A stretch of 47,587 nucleotides of DNA, from positions 1 through 47,587 of the forward strand of contig JASWJB010000332.1 in NCBI GenBank assembly GCA_032433595.1. Direction: 5' to 3'. Shown in pieces: positions 32,660 to 44,606 of this stretch. The position numbers were made by a program, and so were the translations under genes. The stretch comes from Conoideocrella luteorostrata (lineage: Eukaryota; Ascomycota; Sordariomycetes; Hypocreales; Clavicipitaceae). The first letter of the stretch is position 1; every line of letters starts with the position of its first letter. The notes beneath the pieces were generated by a model. The model was not told where the DNA came from and did no database searches. It saw only the letters and a list, made by a program, of their open reading frames with translations.

Positions 32660-35600
32660 CTTGCTGCTGCTCCGTACGGACTTCTGTACTGTACGGAGTA
32701 CGGAGTATAGATACATGCAAATGTCTGGCTGCCAACCGATGCCCAAGTGTCGACCGTGCCCGCCATGCAGAATACGCTAATGGCCTATCCTTGCAAGAGA
32801 TCCATCCTTGGTTGGTGCAAGAGCCTCCCAGCCATTTGGATATCGGCCAACATGGATCAATTGTTCACATTCACCCAAAAGCTGGCTTGGCTTTTCTTAT
32901 TGGGGGCCGGGAGCCAAACAACGAAGTCGCCAGCTGAGCCAGTTGGTGCCTATTGTAGGTACGGAGTGCTCCGGACCAGGGCACTGTATGGAGCACGGAG
33001 TATGGCACAGATTTACAGTTCAGACAGCACTGGACACGTACTCTTAGTTATGGCAAACATGGAAGCGGGTAAAAAAGCCACGCACATGCGGACAGTTGAC
33101 TCCAGCCGGCAGACCTCGCATCGCTCTCACTCCCACATTGCAGGGCATTCCTGGGATATGCCGCGACAGAACCGCCTCTGCTCTTGTTCGGTGTTCCATC
33201 CATCCATCCTGTATTCAAAGGCATCCAATCATGGACCGGTAGCGCTGTACTTTCCCACCACCTATTCCATATCACCTGCTATCCAGATCGTCTTCTCATG
33301 CGGCCGCGTCCACGAAGTTGTGGTGACAGATGACTACTGAGTGCTCGAAAGAGTAGCCCCGGTGGCGTCTCCGCTTCATTTCGACCTCCATCCATCCTGG
33401 ACTCTTTGTGGCAGGCCATCCCGACATAATTTTATCTTTAGCCCTACCGAAAACTGCGACGCTACAATGTGCTCACCCATGACATCGGCAGCGTTGACCG
33501 CCCAGGTTCTGGGCTCTGCCCGCCACCCATGTCCGTGCCGAAGCGTTCCCTCAAACTCGCGCCATACCATTGCCTGGTGCATGGTAGATTAGACAAGATG
33601 GATGATGGTGTGCAAGACGGATATACAACTCCATAGACCCAACAGGATAGCGTCTGAACTGTTTGCCAACGTTCAAGCGGCACACGTGCGGTATTACATG
33701 TCATATCGCCCAGACAGCCGCAGAATGGCTACTGCGTTGAGCTCTCCTTGTACCCTTATTCACTCGAAAATGGCTTCGATGCTGCGGGGCAGAAAAGCAA
33801 ATATAACTCGATGCAGGATCTTTATTACTCCAGATCAAGCTTAGCAGTATTGCCACTGTACGGAGTATTGAATCTAATAGGGAATGCTATCAAACAACCC
33901 TGATCCCAAGCAGCGGGAATGCAACACGACAGGGAACAGCGCAGTTGTACGTAGATATGCTCATGCATGTGTGACAGTACGGGGCAACGGGGCACCCAGC
34001 ACTTGACCGGCACTTGACAACCTTGGCATGCGTGATATTACGTCTACATCTCTGGCAGTATGCCAGACCTGCCTTACGTCGACTCCGTACCGGCTCACCA
34101 GCCAACTTGTCTCTTTCGGCTCGTGGCAGCATTGGGCCCCCGGCTGGACGAAGGCACCAGGGATCTCCAGTTATTTTCCTTTTCTCTCCATATGGAAGAG
34201 CACCCAACCACGAATAACTAACACGTACGCCGTAGTAATGGGCTTTTGGTTATGGAGTGGCACATACCTTGCCATATACGGAGTACATTGACGAGGATTG
34301 TACAGTACTATAGAGATTCTGTGCCCAAATATTAAGATCTTCTATCATCTGTTCAGGTTATCATCAGTTGAAATCTCCGTCAATCAAGACATCCTTCAGT
34401 CAAGACCTTTGTTGGTCAGGGTCTCTACTCCGTAGCAATGAGGACTTTGCCCGGGCCCTTCCTCGTAATCCTCTTGAAGGACGTTGCAGCTATTCCGGCT
34501 TAGGCTTAGCTTCGTCTGCATGATACAAATTCTCCATTGCGTGTTTAAGTTATTCCCCGGCTAGTTATCTTTCATTTTCTTTTTTAAACCCGCAACTTGT
34601 GTTAAAGCAGTCCGCTTATACGTCAGATTGTTCATGGTTGAATCGGGTCGAGAACGCCTGGCGTCGTAAGTCAACCCTCCCCCAAAAAGCACGCATGTCC
34701 GTCTCCCCACAAAAAAATTCAACGGGTTGGGCTTCATCCCTATTGTCGAGAAATTGAGCCGCGAGATAATGTGGACTGAATGCATCCAGAGTGACATATC
34801 AGAAAGAAAAAGAAAAAAAAGGACAAGCTAGCCCGTATGGTGCACGTCAGCACTTGGATAGAACTTTTTTTGATTACTTACCCACCACGACTTTTGAACA
34901 GCAAAGGTCAAATGACATGGCTGGATCCATAAGAGGGGAAGACTACCAGCCCGGCTCGCTCCCGTTCCGCTCACATCCAGCACGCCGACCACAGCAGCTG
35001 CGCCGTCTAGGAGTACGGAGTACGGAGTACAATGCCAACACAATAGAGTAGAGTAGAGAGTGTGTGGAGTAGCCATGAAAATGTGGTAGGGAAATCCAAA
35101 TACGGTATGGCTGTGTGGTTGGAACCGACTCCGAACCTGACAGCCGGGTTCGCATGAATGAAAATACTTTCACCTATTCCGTACTCCGTACAAGTTATAG
35201 TAGGCCCTTTAGTAGTTACTCCGTACGCCCTTCTCCGTCGAGCGCTCTTGCGGCGGGGGCTGGCGTTCTGCGAGTCTTTAGACATATTCCTGAAGAAGAC
35301 GTTGTTGAGCTGATAGAACAGTTTGATTCTGGCCCGCTTCTATACCCGGGGAATCCTCCCGTGAACCAGCAGCGGCAGCGACAGCGACAGCGACGGCGTC
35401 GGCACTGGCATCGCACCAGGCCAAGTCAGCTGAAATGTCCTCACAAGTGTCGTCACGACGCAGGCGATCGCGACTAGCCTAGTCCTGCGCATCGAGATGT
35501 AGTAAGATAGACGAAGTATAAGCACAGAATGCGCAAGGTCAAAGTGCATGCGCTGCCCCTCCAGCTGTAAATGCCATGAATCTCCATTCTGCAGGTGTCC

Positions 35601-36600
35601 AAAGAGAGAAGCCTATCTACGGAGTAGGCGGCAAGACAAGCAGGGCTGTCTTCTGACCTGCAACAGCCAATCTCACGTCCAAAACCCCGCCAACTATAGA
35701 GTGACTACAGTAAGTGCTCCGTACTCGGTACTTTTTGAGACAACCTGGATTTAAATCCTCTTGAACAGCATATTGTATAGCTAAAGGCTTGTTCTACTGC
35801 GTAGCGACATGGCACAGGAGACGCAAGCATACGGAGCACAGTCAGGACTCATTCAACCAGCCTCTTTTTCTACGGTGCTCTCTCCGATTTTAGTCGGATA
35901 TTTAGTCAAATTTCAGAACGAAGTACTCCGTACAGATGGTTGCTATCGACCCAGCCCTCCTGCTTGCATAATAGATACAGCGGAAGCAGATGTGTGTGCG
36001 TGTGAGTGAGCGTTCCGACGGAACAGACTTGACGCCGCGAGACACGGCGGACATAATCTATCAGGCGAACCCTGTCCCGGTACAGTACGGTCAACAACGT
36101 TGAAATGCTTATCCACTGATACCGTGCCTAAGAACCAAGTACAAAATACTCGTATCCGAGAGCCGATGCTGTTAGAAACCAAGAATACCCTCCGCCTAGT
36201 TCCGGTACCTCATCCAGTCCTCCCCCCACGCCCATCCTTCGGGAAAGGAAAGGACGCCTTCGCACTAAACACCACGTACCGGAGCACAATATGAATAATA
36301 CCGTCATGCTCCGTAACTGCAGAGTATTGTATTGTACTCCGTACATGCAACACAATAACGTACAAATAGTAAGCGACATTGACGTCTTGCAGGGGATCCT
36401 CGTCCGGAAGCTCTCCCCGTCGACGCCACCCATTCCCAACAGCACGGCACACCATCTCCCTCCGGAGTGCCGCGCTACGCATCTAGCACTGATTTCGGGC
36501 TCAGTTTGGCCTCTCCTCCCGCTGCCAATGGGATGACCGCTACTCCGTACTCCGTAGTTAGAAACTCTTCCCTGTGGGTTGCTTAGTTAGTTACGGAGTC
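32660..36600. repeat. Longest field of TACGGAGTA copies
   Basis: Copies seen by eye lie near 32668, 32690, 32962, 33859, 34084, 34275, 34428, 35012-35030, 35180, 35217, 35622, 35718, 35922, 36334, 36541 and 36592. At 35011-35030 three copies are fused in tandem with a 7-bp period (GAGTACG GAGTACG GAGTAC). Near 36541 the same tandem occurs in the other orientation (TACTCCGTACTCCGTA). Confidence 0.75.
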
Positions 36601-38604
36601 GGTGAAAACGGCCCTCGTGCTGTTTCTAGGCTTCAACGGCACGAGCCATAATTACGCCTCATCACGGGCGTTCGCGCAATCTCGGGACAGCTGGATCATC
36701 CTCGAAGCTGGACTTTTCATAGTGGAGGAGTAGACCACTCCTTGACCAGTTTACATGTTAACCAACGGTTGTGACGTGGATAGCATAGACTCTGCTGGCC
36801 GGCTTACCTGCTTTCTTGCCGAGTGCACAACTGACTTACTGGTATATCTGCCTGGGGTGGTCCCTTAACAAAGTAACCGCTATAGAACCATCATAATATG
36901 CCTCTATAGAATTAGCAACACCGCCATTCTACAGGAAAATCAGGCAGCTGAGCATGTCGCAAGGGATTAATAGTCTGAAATTAACTCAATCCTGATTTGC
37001 GGCCTCGCTTGCACCTTATGTGGAGGAGCAGCATGCAACAGGTAGTAGGAGCGCGAAGCGTGCCCAATTTAGTCGAATTTGGGTAGGAACTTCGTAGAGC
37101 CGCATGACTCTACATAGCTGACTTAGCAAGAAATGCTGACGTTTTAACTCTATCATGCCGTCTTCATTGTAATTAGATTAAAGGCTAAAGACACAGGCGC
37201 CGAGTGACGCATGCTGCCTGAAGTTGAACTAAAATTTATGTCCAATGATGACTAGATATGCATATTGAGAAGGATAAATCCAGGCATGACCATCAGCTGC
37301 GGCCAAAACCATAGCTGGCAGTCCGACTTCAACAGACGCCGGGGTCGCAACGAGATTCACTCAGAATGCAATTCGCTCTCAGGACACTTGGGCGCATGGA
37401 GGAGAGTCACAATAGTAACATGAGACTGGAAAGACCAGAAAACGTGAAAAAATATTAAATTAAAAAATTCAAGGAGATGTGTGATAGATGAGCTGAGAAC
37501 TAACTGGTGACCAATATCTGGATGTGCTTCATATATTTATTTATATGTTTCTCTTAGGAAGGGGGCTCATTTAGCCCAGTAACCGTACGAAGAACTTTGA
37601 ACATTCGGTCGCTTCCTGTTCTCATTCCCCTTCCCAGAAGATAACTATCTTCCCATGACGACAAGCATCGGCAGGATATGATCCTCAGCCGCGTGAGACG
37701 TCCATGCCGACCTTGAACGTGAACTCTGTTGGCGATAACTATCTACAAGCCATGTAATGGGCTTAAGAAAAGCAACCTTACAGGTTCTTGTGTCTCTTGC
37801 CATGGCTATGGGTAGGCAGTGAACCTGGCCTAATAGCGTGCGTCTATTAATAGCGTTTGGGATAATTACCTCGTACATTGTTGACAAAAGAAAAGACGCG
37901 GCAACCTATAGCCGAAACGACAAGGAGAGAGGGATCAAGAAGGGGAATAGGGGCAAGAGGAGAAATAATACTAAAACAAGGAATGAAATTAAGAAGGGAA
38001 AGAAGAATAAAAGTAAAAGTAAGAAGAGAAACATGAATAAAAAGGGGAACAGGAACCAGAAGGGGCGGGAGCAGGACGATGGAGGAAGAAGAAGAAAACA
38101 CGCTTCACAGTCCAGGTAAGTAAGCCAGCCAGCTGCAATGGCAAATTTGGCAGCAATAACAAAACATCAGAGGTTCGCATCAAAGTAATTATTTCTTTAC
38201 GTAGTAGAGTCTGGCTCAAGGCGTTTGACAAGAGATATATGTAAGGCACGTACAAACCGGAGCCCGTAATATTGGGTAGCCGCAGGGCCCAAATTACGGA
38301 GTTTTCATCTTGGTGTTCTGACTGATCTAGATATGGATGAGCGCAATGCAACTGGCTGCGCAAGTGACAACGTGTTCAGACATGTGATAATAGCGCCGGA
38401 GCGGACCTACGCCACATCAACAATGTACGTTTGAGCGTTTTGAGGCTGGGAACAGAACAGAGTGCTAATTGCAGATCTGGAATAGCTCGCCAGTGTGCGT
38501 GCGTCAAGGCATCAAACACCTGTTTCTTAACATTGCGTGTCAAATACATCTAAACTGTACTTCATTCGTACCATCTAGCATTAGGTGTATGTACAAGATA
38601 CCAA

Positions 38605-41313
38605 CTACATCATCGTCTCCTGTATGTACTCCAGAAGCAACTCCGCAAAGGTCTCCAGCACGTTAGATTCCGGCCCACCAGCCTTAGCTTCAAAGATGCA
38701 GTCCTGAATTGTCTTGATGCCAACGCCAATCGAGTCGGAACCCGTGCGCTGCTGCACCATATCAACGACTTTGTCGATGTCTCCAGAACTGAAAACCCTG
38801 GCCTCCCGCAGGAAGCTGGCCAGCTCTTGGAGGTTGGAGACGGCCGGAACGGCCACTTTCTTTGCAAAGTCACCATCGATCTCGAGCATGTTCAGCACAG
38901 AGGCTTTGGAGGTTGTGACAAAAACCAAAAGGCGGTGATTCTGTTGCAGCTTGTTAGTCAAAGTTCATACGGTAAGGTAACTAGGATAGGGGGAACACAC
39001 TCTTGGCGGTTTCGAAATAATCAGAGTAGTTAAAGCCTCGAGCATCACGTTGGAGAAACGAGATCCAATGGGGTTCCATCCAATCAAACGCTCAAAGTCG
39101 TCCAATATGAGGATAGAAGCTGGAGACTTGTGAGCATCTGTAAATGCCTTGTGAATATAGTCTTTCTTTGCAAAGTCGTCTCGATAACCAACAAGATCGG
39201 CCGGTGTAACAAGTTTCACAAAGGGGAAGCCTGACTGCATTGCAATGTGGGCCGCAAGTGCAGTCTTTCCCGCACCTCTGGGCCCATGGAACAGGACAGA
39301 TGTGCTGAACTTGTTTGGATCCTCCTTGATCATGCCAACGACTCGCATCATCTCTTGAATGGTCAAGTTAATGTGTTGTGTGTAAGGGATGATACCCAGC
39401 CTGACAGCATCCTCAAGCTCCGCTTCGGAAACACCATAAGCTGGCCGCACTTCTTTTAGCGCATTCATAAAGTCGACACGGTTGACTTTCATGCTGGCGA
39501 CATCTTGCTTGACCGCCGCCATCTGGCCGACCTCGGTATGCCGTGAAAAGGCGAATGATGCCGCAGCCTTCACCACACCGTTGATTTCAGCACCCGAGTA
39601 ATTCTTGGTAATACCAGCAAGCTCTTCTAGGTCGACGTTGGGGTCAAGAATGTTGTTTTCTCTCATTTTGGAGGTATGGATATTGAAAATTTCAAGACGA
39701 CCAGGTTCGTCTGGCAGCGAAATCTCAATATGAACCTCGAGACGACCCGGTCGCATGAGCGCATCATCAATCATATCCTTTCGGTTCGTCATTCCTATGA
39801 GCAGAATGTTGTTGAGCTGGTCAACACCATCGAGCTTAGAGAGCAGCTGGTTCACAACACTATCACCGACACCTGTGCCGCCGCCGGCACCTGATCCTCT
39901 CTGCTTACAAACTGCGTCCAGTTCGTCAAAGATGATGATGTGAAGTCGGCTATTATCTTTCTTTTCCTTGTATTCTTTTTCGGCGTCGGCGAAAAGCTTT
40001 CGGATGTTCTCCTCAGATTGACCAACGTACTTGTTCAGCACTTCAGGGCCGTTGATGATCTTCGGTGGTACAGCGTTGAGCACTTGACCGATTTGGCGTG
40101 CAATCAGGGTCTTTCCGGTACCAGGAGGGCCGTATAACAGTATTCCCTTGACGTGTGGAATCCCCATCTTAGCCACAAGGCCAGGAGGGAATACACGGGA
40201 AGCGAAAGCTCGACGGAAGATTGTGGCGAATTCGTTCCCCAGACCACCAATGCCCATGTCTGAAAACTTGAAGTCTGGAGCCAAGATCCCGTTGACGCTT
40301 GGCCCATCCTCAGACGGCTCGAATCTCATATTGGGGCCTGCCCTGGTTATTCGTATTTCGGTTGGTTCGTGGAGGATACCTCTGACATTGCGTGTGTTGT
40401 TTTCTTGCTGGCCGGCCGGATTCGGGTTGAGACCAAAAATATCACTTAACTTGATCGACAGGATTTTGAAACGTAGAGCAATCCCCAATTCATCCGTTAG
40501 GAGTAGTTCCTGTCCAGGAGACAGGATCTGTTTGTTGAATAATGTTTTAAATTGATGTCCGACAACCTTCTCGTCATATTCTTTGGTAAAGGAAGGATCG
40601 GTCTTGTCGTATTTAGCAAAACTAACTTCCACTTTGACCAATCCTAGGTGCTCTTCCTCCCTTCCTGAAGCGCGAGGATTATGAGCTTTGCCGTTGAGCG
40701 TGTCGCGGGCGGATGTGACGCCACACCAGATACGCTGAAGCCCCGACAAATAGATGTGACCTTTGGGCAAGTCCTTGACTGGCACTGCTGTAAAAATGTA
40801 TTCACCACCCAATTCGCCCCCTCGCAAACGGATGTAGGTGGGATTTTCTTGCCATTTGCTCAACTCCTCATCGGTGCAGTATACTACTGGGTTGAATTGT
40901 GTATCCCTAGAGGTGAGTAATGGGAAGTCCTCCGGTGAAACGCCACACCTGCAATTTAAAGGTTAATGAGGAGTGGGCGAGGATGAATGGGAGTGGCGAA
41001 TCACATACATGTTTTTATAAACCAATCTGGGTAGCGCCCTATCAATATCTTCAAGCACGATACGAGTGTCGACAGAGTGGGTTGGAGGTATGTAAATTCT
41101 TAACTGAATCTCGGGATCCGATGACCTCTTTTCTTGGTTTATCGGCATACCACTCGATTGGGGGCCAGCCCTTTCACGCGGGGGGGGGTCATAGGGTCTT
41201 GGGGCACTTCTATACCCAGGACTCCCGCCGTATGATTCTCCTGGTTGTGGTCGAGCCTGAACAGGAGGTCGAGACCCATAGCCGGGTGTCCAACCGGGAG
41301 GTGCTTTGGACAT
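38605..41313 (-). CDS. SEC18: Vesicular-fusion ATPase Sec18/NSF
   Basis: Predicted 862-aa AAA+ ATPase that, with SNAP, disassembles SNARE complexes after membrane fusion. Exons are 41313-41009, 40948-39001 and 38940-38605 (60-nt introns). The first 60 residues are a Pro/Gly/Arg-rich tail. The N domain spans about 65-260 and includes NMCGVSPEDFPLL across the first junction. D1 has Walker A GPPGTGKT at about 375-382 and Walker B IIIFDEL at about 439-445, with the arginine-finger region DALMRPGRLEV. D2 has GPRGAGKT at about 657-664 and ILILDDF at about 714-720. The DD in place of DE there fits the poorly hydrolysing D2 ring known for NSF. The start is ATG 41313; an upstream in-frame ATG at 41349 would add 12 residues. 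Confidence 0.97.
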
Positions 41314-41849
41314 TATGAAGGATCTATGTGGACGGTTTTCGCTCAACAAAACAACGGAAAGGCAAATTGTCAGGTTTTAGGAGAAGGAAGTCGATGAACC
41401 GCAAACAAAATATGACAATTTGGCAGGCAACGTGGTCTTAAGTTGTGGCGATGTGCGTGGAGGGTTGGAGCTTGGAGCTAGATATAGAGGGGCGATGACA
41501 AGGAGAACGTTGGGGGTCTCGTTGCGTTTCACACCTAGGTTCTCGAAGCAGTTTAGCGCGTTGTTACAACCAGCCTCATTGCTGGCCGCCGTGCATCACC
41601 ACCGCCGATTCGCTGTCACTGTTACTCGTCACTGCCGGAGAATAATGCTGGCGGGGCAAAGAGGGCAGCTCCCGTGAGAAGGCACGGTAGGGGCTTTTGC
41701 CACAAACCACACCGAGAGCGCCTGGATCTTTCATTCACGATAACTCTAGTTGCTTTGTTCCTTTCTTTTCGCCCTAGGACGTCTTTATACGGAATTGGGC
41801 GCAAAGGATTTGCTGCGTTGACCTAAAAAGGTCCGGTCCAAGGATCGCC
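41314..41849. promoter_or_regulatory. Divergent promoter SEC18 / LENG1-like gene
   Basis: 536 bp separate the two start codons, which point away from each other. No CACGTG or TACGGAGTA copy was seen here, in contrast to other intergenic regions. Confidence 0.45.
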
Positions 41850-42914
41850 ATGCCTCTGTGAGATCCTCTTTACATATTCTACAAACGCATCAAGAAGTGC
41901 ATGCTAACGCTGGCCAGGCATTTGCTGGGAAAGAAATCATGGAATGTCTATAATGCCGACAACATCTCAAGAGTCCGCCGCGACGAGGCGGCGGCCAAGG
42001 CTGCCGAGGAAGCTGAGGAACAACACATGCAAGAAATCGACGCCCAACGACGTCTAGCAATCTTGCGAGGCGAAGGCCCGCCGCCCTTAATAGAGCAGGA
42101 CAAAGACAGCGAGGCCGTCAGATCGGAGAAACGTAGCCAAGAAACCCGTCACAGCTATGGGCGGACACAAAAAAAGCGAAAGCGGTCCGGCGAGGACGAT
42201 ACCGACTTCGAGCTGCGGCTAGCAAAAGAAAGCGCCGAGGCTGCCAACAAGTCGGTTAAGGTTTCGCAAAAATCAAGCAGCTCCGCCCCCATCGTCGATA
42301 ACCGTGGACACATTGATTTATTCGGCGATGAGAAGACCAGAGCGCATGCGGAGAAGAACAAAGAAGCTGAGAGGGAGGCGCAGAAAAAGAGACGGGAGTA
42401 CGAGGACCAGTACACCATGCGATTATCCAACGCGGCTGGCAAAGACGGTATCAAAAGACCTTGGTACTCCCAAGCGGACGAAGAGCGACAGGACGCACCA
42501 CTAAAAGACACCTGGGGGAATGATGATCCGATGCGTAGACAACGAGATACAAATCGAATTACTGCCAACGATCCTCTAGCTCTGATGAAGAAAGGAGCTT
42601 CTCGAGTTCGGGAAATAAAACAGGAGAGGAAGAAGGTTCAAGAAGAGCGAGATGAAGAACTCGGTCAAATGCGGAAAGAGGACAAAAGAAGAGAAAGACA
42701 CAAACGGAGAGAAGGGAGAGAGGCGCGGCACCGCGGCTTATCGCCGGTTGCTGACCAGAAGCAACGGCGATCTAGGAGCAGACCAGATGAAAAGTATGTT
42801 GAGGGTCACGATCGCGATCAAGAGCGAAGGAGACATCGGCATCGAGACCGCTCACATCAGCATAGGGATCGTTCTCAGGAACGTGAATCCCGCCGTCATC
42901 GCATTAATGAATAG
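41850..42914 (+). CDS. CIR_N-domain nuclear protein (LENG1-like)
   Basis: Predicted 334-aa protein. The first exon is only 8 nt (41850-41857, ATG CCT CT), followed by a 60-nt intron (GTGAG, GCTAAC, CAG) and exon 2 at 41918-42914. Splicing gives MPLHLLGKKSWNVYNADNIS, matching the start of the leukocyte-receptor-cluster member 1 family (KKSWHVRNKDN-type). The CIR_N signature RVRRDEAAAKAAEEAEEQ follows. HIDLFGDE and a Lys/Arg/Glu coiled-coil segment come next, then KRPWYSQ, all in the same order as in LENG1. The C terminus is rich in Arg, His, Asp and Ser with RDRS-type repeats, as in splicing-associated proteins. A role in RNA processing is inferred from the domain and RS-like tail. An unspliced start at 41901 would lose the conserved N terminus. 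Confidence 0.9.
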
Positions 42915-43007
42915 ATGTATTCGAACTGTTGGTCAATGTTCCCCGGCAGTATATGGCCGGCATCTAATTCTTACTTGCGTATTGAGATGAGTCCATGAGT
43001 GACGAGA
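42909..43007. repeat. Dispersed element, copy B (3' of LENG1-like gene)
   Basis: Related to 13415-13526 by shared blocks in the same order: AATAGAT at the stop codon, CGAAC, GTTGGTCAATGTTC (42928-42941), CCGGCA, ATCTAAT, TTGAGATGAGTC (42982-42993), ATGAG, GAC and an A-rich end. It begins at the LENG1-like stop codon. Confidence 0.7.
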
Positions 43008-43178
43008 AAAAAAAAATTAAGAAAACATGAAAATAAAAATAAATTGATAGGTGTATGCATTAATGATGGGCCAATTTTTATTCTAAATATCACTTAACTG
43101 GCATGGTGAAAATATCCACCGATAAATTTCACGCCATGGTATTATTTTGCAACACACCCTTGATCATCCCGTCGAGCA

Positions 43179-43784
43179 TCATTTTTCCGTCCACGGCAAC
43201 TTAATCTCCACCTGCCTCATATCCCGCCCCGTCATCTCCGCAACCTCCTTCGCCTCCAGCCTCTTCAGCGCTCCCTCAATCCTCCGGTACGTTGCCTCAC
43301 TCAATCCCTCGGCGCAGTCACTGTAAATATCCACCCCTTCTTTTGTAAAGACAGTCGGCGCAAACCACGTAACCGCCCACCGCTCCGTCTTGCCCTCGAC
43401 GGACGTGCTCTCGCCCCAGCCCAGCAACTCCCAATGACTAGACACGAAGAAGAGCATGCCCTTGCCTCGCCAGTCCCATTCTCCGTCAGCGGCTTGCGTA
43501 TCCACGCCCGCGACGGACTTGAGGACGCCGGCGTTTTTGGTGGGCTCATACTCTACCAGGTCGTCGATGCGCAGCTTGCCGTCGCCCTTGGGAGGGAGAG
43601 GCTTGTAAGTGATGCGGACGTTGCGCGCGGATCGCCACATGCTGAGCGTGGAGTGGGTGACGGTCCATGTGCCGGTGAGCCATTCGATGCTCGGGGGAGG
43701 CGATCTGCTGGCCGCCTGCGACTGGGGGTTTTTGGGTGCGTATTTTGAAGGGAGATTCAGAGTTATGGGTGTTTGGTCCGCCAT
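43179..43784 (-). CDS. Lipocalin-like (calycin fold) fungal protein
   Basis: Predicted 201-aa intronless protein without signal peptide or membrane segment, so probably cytosolic. After about 30 polar residues it has WLTGTWTVTHSTLSMW, with the G-x-W motif that opens the first strand of lipocalin and fatty-acid-binding-type barrels. Alternating short hydrophobic strands follow (NVRITYKPLP, LRIDDLVEYEP, GMLFFVSSHWELLGWGES, WAVTWFAPTVFTKEGVDIY). A helical C terminus (LSEATYRRIEGALKRLEAKE) closes it. Trp is unusually frequent. The fold assignment is my inference from the motif and strand pattern; the ligand is unknown. It converges on the LENG1-like gene, with 264 bp between stop codons. Confidence 0.83.
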   Translation of the reverse strand: MADQTPITLNLPSKYAPKNPQSQAASRSPPPSIEWLTGTWTVTHSTLSMWRSARNVRITYKPLPPKGDGKLRIDDLVEYEPTKNAGVLKSVAGVDTQAADGEWDWRGKGMLFFVSSHWELLGWGESTSVEGKTERWAVTWFAPTVFTKEGVDIYSDCAEGLSEATYRRIEGALKRLEAKEVAEMTGRDMRQVEIKLPWTEK

Positions 43785-44606
43785 GACGGCGTTGCGTGTG
43801 ACGGGCTTGAGTGACCGCTCTTAATGGTGATGCTCAAACAATGAGACCGGATGCTGGACCTGGACGAGGGGGAGCCTCCGAACCATATGAGAATAGACGC
43901 TGTTAGAACAGTATACAGGCCAAAAAGATAATCACACTTTTGTGCATATAAGCATATGTTGTGTCTCTCTTTGAGGACAGGGCTTGGAGTAGTATTTATT
44001 ACAATTGAGGTCTACAATACGGAGGAGTACTCCGTATAGTACGGTGTGTCAACCCCCGGGATCTCACGTATCCGAGATAAGATGGCACCTAATTAACTAG
44101 GTCATTGACGCAGCGCTCAGCGGTAGGGTAGTGATCCACCCCCGTTCTCTTCCGTATATTTGATGAAACTCACGGGGCACCCGAAGTGCGTTATCCAAAT
44201 ATCAATAGGCTCTCAATTCCATTATCTCATGAACTCTCAAATAGTGTAGTCAGCCAGGTGTTTAAGCTCGATGAACATGTTGTTGATTGACGCCCCAGCT
44301 CCAGCGTCCGATGCCAGCAGGACAAAGCTATACCAGACCTCTCTGCCCCACCACCAACCAACAGGCCAATAGTTAGTTACTAGTAGGCTCAAACCAGAAC
44401 TCACCAAGCACTTTTCACGCCCCCAAAATCCCGAAACCACGTCACAACACCACTCAACACATCATCTAATTTCCCTCCCTAATCAACCCCACACTTACGG
44501 TGAAGCAAAATCCCCTGCTATCGCACACATCACCACATCATCAACCGGAGCGGCATCCCTCCAAAGACAGCCCATCTCGTCCATCGCAAACAAACCACCA
44601 CGAATC
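43785..44606. other. Divergent intergenic region
   Basis: Lies between the lipocalin-like gene and the gene at 44607. An inverted motif pair, ATACGGAG-N5-CTCCGTAT, lies at 44017-44037. No RNA gene was recognised. Confidence 0.5.
44017..44037. repeat. TACGGAGTA-type inverted repeat
   Basis: ATACGGAG (44017-44024) and CTCCGTAT (44030-44037) form perfect 8-bp arms around GAGTA. A further TACGG follows at 44040. Confidence 0.8.

Larger units (their letters stand above)
32115..38604. other. 6.5-kb gene-poor block rich in TACGGAGTA
   Basis: No coding frame here has a recognisable domain or credible splice pattern. TACGGAGTA or TACTCCGTA copies are frequent between about 32660 and 36600. From about 36600 to 37640 few open frames of any size exist. 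At 37890-38100 a purine-rich tract creates a Lys/Arg/Asn-only frame. I see no transposase or reverse-transcriptase motif. Confidence 0.55.

Noticed and set aside
32407..32937. 176-codon plus-strand open frame
   Set aside because: It runs through TACGGAGTA repeat copies and has no recognisable protein features.
37838..38119. Lys/Arg/Asn-rich plus-strand frame
   Set aside because: It is the translation of a purine-rich low-complexity tract.
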